58,347 nt of DNA from assembly GCA_964528445.1 (NCBI GenBank), contig CAZGSL010000011.1:1-58347 (forward strand), in the 5' to 3' direction. Position 1 is the first letter of the stretch, and every line of letters starts with the position of its first letter. The notes below the pieces were generated by a model. It was given only the letters and a program-made list of their open reading frames with translations. It was not told the origin of the DNA and did not search any database. Of this stretch, positions 52,857 to 58,347 are shown piece after piece. This DNA comes from JAXHMM01 sp964528445. GTDB taxonomy: Bacteria; Bacteroidota; Rhodothermia; Balneolales; Balneolaceae. Position numbers and translations under genes: made by a program.

Positions 52857-53327
52857 CTACTGATCCGATTCGAAGGAGATGGCCGGGATCTGTGCCCGGA
52901 TCTCTCCCCGACGGTGCTTGTAGGAGGAGAGGCTGATGTAGAATTCCCCGGCCGACAAATACTCTTTCTGCAGTTCCCTGAGCGGAAAGCGGTTGTCTTC
53001 GGCAGCAAAGGTCCCGCCGGTTTTCTCATCGTTCAGATTCACTTCCAGCAAGAAGAGCCTGTTGCCGTTCTCGTCCTCCTGCCCTACAAATACACCCCCG
53101 CTGTGGTACTGTCCCGTCAGCTCCCGGAAGGTACCCGATACAATCAGGGAGTCGTTGCGCACGGTTACCGTGACTTTACCGCTGGCCCGGGTCCCGACGG
53201 GCGGAACCGATTTGTTGCCGGCGAGCCTGATTTCATGGGAGACCTGGGATTCGGCCGTTTTCGGAACGCTCATTCCGATCAGGAGACACAGAAGCGCGAG
53301 TATGCCGGTATGAGTCACATGTTTCAT
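52857..53327 (-). CDS. Exported CHRD domain protein
   Basis: The 156-aa protein has a signal peptide (about 1-28) and a CHRD domain, a beta-rich fold first seen in chordin. Typical segments are VPPVGTRASGKVTVTV and LQKEYLSAGEFYISL, ending in GEIRAQI. In bacteria these are secreted proteins of unknown function. It is convergent with the alcohol dehydrogenase gene and divergent from the APC-RCK gene across a 250-bp AT-rich region. Confidence 0.88.
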   Translation of the reverse strand: MKHVTHTGILALLCLLIGMSVPKTAESQVSHEIRLAGNKSVPPVGTRASGKVTVTVRNDSLIVSGTFRELTGQYHSGGVFVGQEDENGNRLFLLEVNLNDEKTGGTFAAEDNRFPLRELQKEYLSAGEFYISLSSYKHRRGEIRAQIPAISFESDQ

Positions 53328-53577
53328 GGCTGCAGGGTTGTTTTGCTCTTAATAACTGGGATCCCTCCGTTATATTATTTACCGTTTTCCGCCGAGGGCC
53401 TGACAGGTCAATGATAGGGAGATAAAAATTCATTTGTATACCTTTTCCCCTTTGCGCTGCGGAGAGGATTTGACGTATTTGTTAAGCAAAATTGGATTGC
53501 GTTACTTAGGTTCCACGGCGGTTTTCGGGCCGTGTGGTTCCCGCAGTCTATGTCACCCCAGAGAATCAGTCTTTTAC

Positions 53578-55617
53578 ATGGCAGAACAATCCGGATTCAG
53601 GCGTGACGTGGGCCTGTTTTTGGCCGTCATGATTGGTATCGGTGCCATGATGGGTCCGGGCATCTTCGCCCTGCCCAGCGAGGTGGCCGCCTCCGCCGGA
53701 CCGCTGGGAATCATCGCCTACCTGGCCATGGGCGGACTGACGCTGTTCACCGCGCTGAGCTACAGCGAACTGGGGGCCGCCATTCCCATCGCAGGCGGGG
53801 GTTACTCCTTTACCAGCCGTACGCTTCCCCGCCCCGTAGCTTTTCTGACGGGCTGGTTCTTCTGGATCGGGAATACGCTGGCCTGCTCGCTCTACGCGGT
53901 CATCTTCGCGTTGACCATCCAGCACTATTTTATTCCGGAAGCCAGCGTTCTGGCCATTGTACTGGCCATCACGGTGATCTTCACCGCCATCAATCTTCGC
54001 GGCCAGGCCGAGGCCCTGCTCACTATCGCGGTAATGAATATTGTCGAACTGATCGTCCTGGTCGGCGTCGGCGTGCTGGGCGCGTTCCAGGTCGAACCGG
54101 CCAACCTGGAGCCCCTGGCGCCGATGGGATGGGATCCGTTGATTCCCACCATGGGGCTGATCTATATTTCCTATGTAGGATTTGATCTCATTACCGTGGC
54201 GGCTGAGGAGATTGTGGAGCCGGCGAAAAATATTCCGCGGGCCATCCTGATCACCCTGGGGGCGGGCATTGCCATCTACGTGCTCCTGCTCTGGGTGATG
54301 ATGGGCGTGGTCAACTATACCGAACTGGCCCAGACCAGCACGCCCTTTATCTTTGTGGCGGACCATCTTTTTGGTGCCTGGGGGCGTTGGGCAGGCATCC
54401 TCGCCACCATTATGGCAAGCCTGTCTGCGTTCAGCGTAACCCTGGGGGCCAGCTCACGGGTTTTGTTCGCTCTCGGCCGGGACGGGCACTTCCCGTCGAT
54501 CTTCTCACGACTCCACGACCGCTACCGGACGCCCCACATCGCGCTGTTCGCCTGCGCGGGACTGGTTACCGTTTTCGGGGCCTCGGGTATTGTACGGCTG
54601 CTCGCTTCGGCAAGCAGCTTGGGCTATCTGGTGGCCATTGGCATCGTCAACTACGCGGTGATTGCCCTGCATCGCCATATGCCCAACCTGCGCCGTCCTT
54701 TTAAAATTTTTCTTTATCCTGTGGTACCGGTACTGGGAATGATCAGCTGCTGGTTTTTTGTGCCCACGCTGGAGACACAGAGTTTGCTGCTGGGGGGCGT
54801 GCTGACCCTGATCGGCGGGATCCTTTACCTGTTCCAGCCGGAGAACAGGGCCGGGCTGCGCGGTCTTCCGGAGTTTGTAAGACGCATTAAAATCAAAATC
54901 AAAGCGTATTGGAGGCCTCACATGAATGTACTGATAATCGGCGGCGGCAACCAGGGTACCAACATTGCCGACCGCCTGCTGAAACAGGACGAATTTCGAA
55001 TGGTGTTCCGCTCCTCCGAATACCAGATTACGTTTATAGAAGAGGATGAGGAGCAGAGCGAAAAACTGGGCCAGCGGTACAATGTCCCCATATTCTGCGG
55101 CGACGGTACCAAGCAGGAGATCCTGGAACAGGTGGAACCCCACAAGATGGACGTGGCGATCGCCGCCACAAACGACGACCAGCGCAACTCCATTATCGCC
55201 CTGCAGGCGAAGCGGCTGGGTATCGGGCATGTAATTGCCATTGCCCGGGATCCGGCGTACGTCTCGCTCCTGGAGGAGAACGATATCGTCTGCATCAGTG
55301 CTCCGTACGCCACCGCAGCGATGGTGGAAAATCACCTGGATCGCCCAGGGGTGGCCGATCTCTTTGAGATCGAGGGAGGCGTGGCAAGCCTGATTGACAC
55401 GGCGGTGCCCGAGAACGGCCGGGTGGTGGGGAGCAGGATACAGGATATCGACATCCCGGAGCAGTGTATCGTGGCTGCCGTCATTCGCGACGACCGGTTT
55501 GTCGTCCCCCGCGGACATACCGAGATCCAGGGCGGCGATCACGTGGTGGTGGTCGGCCCGGGAGAGGCGATTCAAACCGCCCACAAGGTATTCTCGGAAG
55601 CGGAAAACGAGGAGTGA
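53578..55617 (+). CDS. APC-family permease fused to a TrkA-N/TrkA-C (RCK) module
   Basis: This 679-aa protein starts with about 12 membrane helices of the amino acid/polyamine/organocation type (GAMMGPGIFALPSEVAA near the N terminus). At residue 449 a cytoplasmic RCK module begins: VLIIGGGNQGTNIADRLL is a Rossmann nucleotide-binding site, CGDGTKQEILEQV follows, and a TrkA-C domain covers about 590-670. This suggests a transporter gated by a nucleotide, possibly for K+ as in KimA. An ATG with GGAGG upstream begins exactly at the RCK module. Confidence 0.88.
   Translation: MAEQSGFRRDVGLFLAVMIGIGAMMGPGIFALPSEVAASAGPLGIIAYLAMGGLTLFTALSYSELGAAIPIAGGGYSFTSRTLPRPVAFLTGWFFWIGNTLACSLYAVIFALTIQHYFIPEASVLAIVLAITVIFTAINLRGQAEALLTIAVMNIVELIVLVGVGVLGAFQVEPANLEPLAPMGWDPLIPTMGLIYISYVGFDLITVAAEEIVEPAKNIPRAILITLGAGIAIYVLLLWVMMGVVNYTELAQTSTPFIFVADHLFGAWGRWAGILATIMASLSAFSVTLGASSRVLFALGRDGHFPSIFSRLHDRYRTPHIALFACAGLVTVFGASGIVRLLASASSLGYLVAIGIVNYAVIALHRHMPNLRRPFKIFLYPVVPVLGMISCWFFVPTLETQSLLLGGVLTLIGGILYLFQPENRAGLRGLPEFVRRIKIKIKAYWRPHMNVLIIGGGNQGTNIADRLLKQDEFRMVFRSSEYQITFIEEDEEQSEKLGQRYNVPIFCGDGTKQEILEQVEPHKMDVAIAATNDDQRNSIIALQAKRLGIGHVIAIARDPAYVSLLEENDIVCISAPYATAAMVENHLDRPGVADLFEIEGGVASLIDTAVPENGRVVGSRIQDIDIPEQCIVAAVIRDDRFVVPRGHTEIQGGDHVVVVGPGEAIQTAHKVFSEAENEE
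54911..54924 (+). promoter_or_regulatory. Possible internal ribosome-binding site and start in the APC-RCK gene
   Basis: GGAGG (54911-54915) lies 6 bases before an in-frame ATG (54922-54924) that is the first codon of the RCK module. Use of this start would give a free TrkA-like protein. GGAGG is common by chance in this G-rich coding DNA, so the call is tentative. Confidence 0.35.
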
Positions 55618-55656
55618 ATCCGGTCCGCCGGGAAACGCCAACGAAGGAGGAACACC

Positions 55657-57846
55657 ATGTCATTGGCAAAAGCGATGAAATGCACGGCCACTCTGAGCCT
55701 GTTGCTGATCTGCACCCTTCCGGTCAGCGGACAGCCATGGGGGGACGCCTCCCTGACCGTCTCCCAGCGGGTGGATTCGCTGGTGGAGGAGTTGGAAACG
55801 GCGGAAAAAATCGCCCTGCTGTCGGCCGACAGCCCCGGGGTGCCGCGGCTGGATATCCCCGCCTATCACTGGTGGAACGAAGCCCTGCACGGGGTGGCCC
55901 GCAACGGTAGGGCCACCGTATTTCCCCAGGCCATCAATCTGGCGGCCACGTTCGACGACGCTCTTGTCCGCCGTGCCGCCTCGGTCATTTCGACGGAGGC
56001 ACGGGCCAAGTACAATCTCTCCCGGGATGAAGACGGGGGTACGGGACAGTACGGGGGACTCACGTTCTGGTCACCGAACATCAACCTTTTCCGGGACCTG
56101 AGATGGGGCAGGGGGCAGGAGACCTACGGGGAGGATCCTTATTTGACCTCCCGGATCGGCGCGGCGTTCGTCCGCGGGATGCAGGGAGACCATCCGCGCT
56201 ACCTGAAAACGGCGGCCGCGGCCAAGCATTTCGCCGTCCACTCCGGCCCGGAAGCCGGCCGAAGCTCGTTCGACGCGCGGGCATCGGACCGGGACCTGGC
56301 CGAAACCTATCTTCCGGCTTTCGAGTACCTGGTGCGCGAAGCGGGCGTCGCCGGCGTGATGTGCTCCTACAACCGTATCAACGGGGTGCCGGCCTGCGCG
56401 CACGAACCGCTCCTGAGGGATACCCTCCGGGGCAGATGGGGATTTGACGGGTACATGGTATCCGACTGCGGGGCCGTCGGCAACATCTACGGCTACCACG
56501 GGTACGCGGAGTCCCCGGCAGAGGCGGCCGCGCAGGCGCTCAGATCGGGCGTGAACATCAACTGCGGCAACAACTGGGGGAACCATCTGCCGGAGGCCAT
56601 CCGGCAGGGCCTGGCCTCGGAAGAGGACCTGGACCGCGCGTTGCGGGAGGCGCTTCCCGTTCTCTTCCGCCTGGGAATGTTCGACAGGGATCGGCGGGAT
56701 CCCTGGAGGGAACTGGGAGAAGGGGACATCTCCACCGACGAGCATCGGGCGCTGGCCCGGAAGGCGGCACGGCAGGGTATGGTGCTGTTGAAAAACGAGG
56801 GGCCGGCGCTGCCGCTCAGCCGCGATCTCCACAGCCTCGCGGTGATGGGACCCGTCTCCACGTCCGCCGAGGTCATGCTGGGAAACTATTACGGGACGCC
56901 GGACCGTCTGAGTACCTTCCTGGAGGGCATCTCCGGGGCTGTCGGCGGGGGAACCAAACTGATACACTACCCGGGAATTGGTATCGACGAAGGCTCGGTA
57001 TCCGAAAGCGGCTGGGGCATCTCCCAGGCGCAAACCACGGAGGCGATTGTGGCATGCATCGGACTGAGTCCCCAGTTCGAAGGGGAGGGAATGGAGGCGG
57101 TAACCGGCACGGGAGAGCCCTCGGCCGGCCTTCCGGAACACCAGGTGGAATGGGTTCGCGCCCTGCGGGAGGGATACGAAAAGCCCCTTGTCGTGGTGGT
57201 GACAGGGGGAAGTCCCCGCGCCATTCCGGAGGTACACCAGCTGGCCGACGCGGTTATCTGGGCCGGATATCCCGGCCAGGCGGGCGGGGAGGCGCTGGCG
57301 GATCTTATCTTCGGGGAAACAAGTCCCTCCGGCAAGCTGCCGGTGACGGTACCCTACCGTACGGACGACCTCCCTCCTTTTGAGGATTACGCCATGGAGG
57401 GGCGCACCTACCGCTTTCTGGAAAACGAGCCGCTCTATCCTTTCGGATTCGGGCTCTCCTACACCACCTTTCAATACGGGGAGCTCCGGCTGGAACAGGA
57501 CGAACTCGGGCGGGGCGATACGCTCTCATTTTCGGTGAGGGTGGAGAACACCGGGGACCGCGGCGGCGGGGAGGTGGTCCAGGTCTACCTGAAAGACCAA
57601 GAGTCGAACGTCCGCGTGCCCCGATTCCGGCTCGTGGATTTCAGCAGGATCTCCCTGGAGTCCGGCGAGAGCCGCACGTTGCGGTTCAGGGTCCCTCCGG
57701 AGGTCATGAAGGTGACGGACAAGGATGGGAAGGGGTTCTACGAGGCGGGCAGGTTTGCCGTTTTTGTGGGGGGCGCCTCTCCGATGCCGCGATCACGGGA
57801 GCTGGGGGCCCGGGAGCCCGCGACGGCTTATTTTCATCTTCGTTAG
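55657..57846 (+). CDS. Exported glycoside hydrolase family 3 enzyme
   Basis: The 729-aa protein has a signal peptide (about 1-25, ending VSGQ) and the three GH3 parts: an N-terminal TIM barrel with catalytic Asp270 in MVSDCGAVGN, a C-terminal sandwich domain with a candidate acid/base region IGLSPQFEGEGME, and a fibronectin III-like end. The organisation is that of xylan 1,4-beta-xylosidases. It probably releases xylose or glucose from plant or algal oligosaccharides. A strong GGAGG ribosome-binding site precedes ATG 55657. Confidence 0.92.
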   Translation: MSLAKAMKCTATLSLLLICTLPVSGQPWGDASLTVSQRVDSLVEELETAEKIALLSADSPGVPRLDIPAYHWWNEALHGVARNGRATVFPQAINLAATFDDALVRRAASVISTEARAKYNLSRDEDGGTGQYGGLTFWSPNINLFRDLRWGRGQETYGEDPYLTSRIGAAFVRGMQGDHPRYLKTAAAAKHFAVHSGPEAGRSSFDARASDRDLAETYLPAFEYLVREAGVAGVMCSYNRINGVPACAHEPLLRDTLRGRWGFDGYMVSDCGAVGNIYGYHGYAESPAEAAAQALRSGVNINCGNNWGNHLPEAIRQGLASEEDLDRALREALPVLFRLGMFDRDRRDPWRELGEGDISTDEHRALARKAARQGMVLLKNEGPALPLSRDLHSLAVMGPVSTSAEVMLGNYYGTPDRLSTFLEGISGAVGGGTKLIHYPGIGIDEGSVSESGWGISQAQTTEAIVACIGLSPQFEGEGMEAVTGTGEPSAGLPEHQVEWVRALREGYEKPLVVVVTGGSPRAIPEVHQLADAVIWAGYPGQAGGEALADLIFGETSPSGKLPVTVPYRTDDLPPFEDYAMEGRTYRFLENEPLYPFGFGLSYTTFQYGELRLEQDELGRGDTLSFSVRVENTGDRGGGEVVQVYLKDQESNVRVPRFRLVDFSRISLESGESRTLRFRVPPEVMKVTDKDGKGFYEAGRFAVFVGGASPMPRSRELGAREPATAYFHLR

Positions 57847-57862
57847 GGTATTAATCGGCAGG

Positions 57863-58347
57863 TCAGTTCTCCAGAAGCATGCCGGGCACCGGTTTTTCCA
57901 GCAGGTACCGGTAGTAGAATTTGTACCGTTCGTGGGTGTAGTGGCGCTGTTTGCCGGGGAGGTTGTACCACCCGTGCTTGCCGCCGATGTAGGGTATGAA
58001 CTCGAAGTCCTTGCCGGCCGACTCCAGCGCGCTTACAAGCTGCAGGGTGTTCTGCATATGCACGTTGTCGTCCATCGTTCCGTGCACCATCAGCAGAAAA
58101 CTGTCTTCCTGGTAGTTGTTTACGTAGTTCATCACGGAACTGCTTTCGTAGCCGTCGGGATTGTCCTGTGGTCGGTCCATGTAGCGCTCGGTGTAGTGGG
58201 TGTCGTAGAGATGCCAGTCGGTCACGCTGCCGCCCGCCAGCCCGTAGTCGAAGGTGCCTGCGCCCCTGGTCAAAGCCAGGCTAGTGATGTATCCCCCGTA
58301 GCTGAAGCCGGTGATGCCGATGCGGTCTTCGTCAATGAAGGGATACT
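57863..58347 (-). CDS. S9-family prolyl oligopeptidase, C-terminal part only
   Basis: The frame is open to the window edge, so this is the last 161 or so residues of a longer gene. GFSYGGYITS holds the nucleophile Ser, HGTMDDNVH the catalytic Asp and KHGWYN the catalytic His, as in dipeptidyl peptidase IV-like enzymes. No start codon is visible inside the window; a TTG at 58273 is inside the domain. It is convergent with the GH3 gene. Confidence 0.92.
   Translation of the reverse strand, partial: YPFIDEDRIGITGFSYGGYITSLALTRGAGTFDYGLAGGSVTDWHLYDTHYTERYMDRPQDNPDGYESSSVMNYVNNYQEDSFLLMVHGTMDDNVHMQNTLQLVSALESAGKDFEFIPYIGGKHGWYNLPGKQRHYTHERYKFYYRYLLEKPVPGMLLEN

Noticed and set aside
1..58347. CRISPR array, insertion sequence, prophage or toxin-antitoxin pair
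   Set aside because: No regularly spaced repeats, transposase or integrase motifs, or terminal inverted repeats were seen on reading both strands.

Overview
The window reads as a chromosomal segment of a GC-rich member of the Bacteroidota/Balneolota group. Supporting signs are a GldC homologue, DUF4168, CHRD and BrkB proteins, and promoters of the Bacteroidota type (TTTG, about 19-20 bp, then TAnnTTTG), which fit almost perfectly upstream of tRNA-Arg and pntA. Many proteins are rich in Asp and Glu and there is a sodium:solute symporter, so a salty habitat is plausible, but that is inference. No phage, transposon, CRISPR or plasmid genes are visible. This is mostly core and housekeeping DNA with a few unusual gene arrangements. 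Genes are densely packed: no gene-free stretch exceeds about 255 bp apart from a 100-N assembly gap at 10625-10724.

Layout. 1-6.4 kb: tRNA-Arg, a secreted zinc metalloprotease, RluD-type pseudouridine synthase, a structured leader with a terminator, recN and a rhodanese. 6.4-13.1 kb: a coupled pair for 2-hydroxyglutarate oxidation (lhgO and a FAD/Fe-S dehydrogenase), a TlpA-like lipoprotein, ahcY and gldC. 13.1-20.6 kb: a MEMO-family protein with nth, an MFS transporter, the three-gene proton-translocating transhydrogenase pntAA-pntAB-pntB, and trxB. 20.6-29.9 kb: a DUF4342 protein, the ComM-like ATPase, priA, a GCS2-CBS ligase-like gene overlapping an aspartoacylase-like gene, then scpB and an RluB-type pseudouridine synthase.

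29.9-37.6 kb: hydrolase, TPR protein, NAD-type isocitrate dehydrogenase, DoxX, an M14 peptidase lipoprotein, DUF4168, 3-methyladenine glycosylase and BrkB. 37.7-44.5 kb: mutS overlapping a GntR regulator, a UPF1-like helicase overlapping a serine hydrolase. 44.5-58.3 kb: MnmD, M20 amidohydrolase, DAO oxidoreductase, Nudix, PfkB kinase, RdgB, sodium symporter, alcohol dehydrogenase, CHRD protein, an APC permease fused to an RCK module, a GH3 glycosidase and a partial S9 peptidase.

Functional themes are DNA maintenance (recN, nth, priA, mpg, mutS, comM, rdgB), RNA modification (rluD, rluB, mnmD), redox and metabolite repair (pntAB, trxB, lhgO pair, ahcY) and export of hydrolases. The items most worth following up are the GCS2-CBS/aspartoacylase pair, the APC-RCK fusion with a possible internal start, the recN leader RNA, and the unusual iron-sulfur cysteine spacing in Nth.
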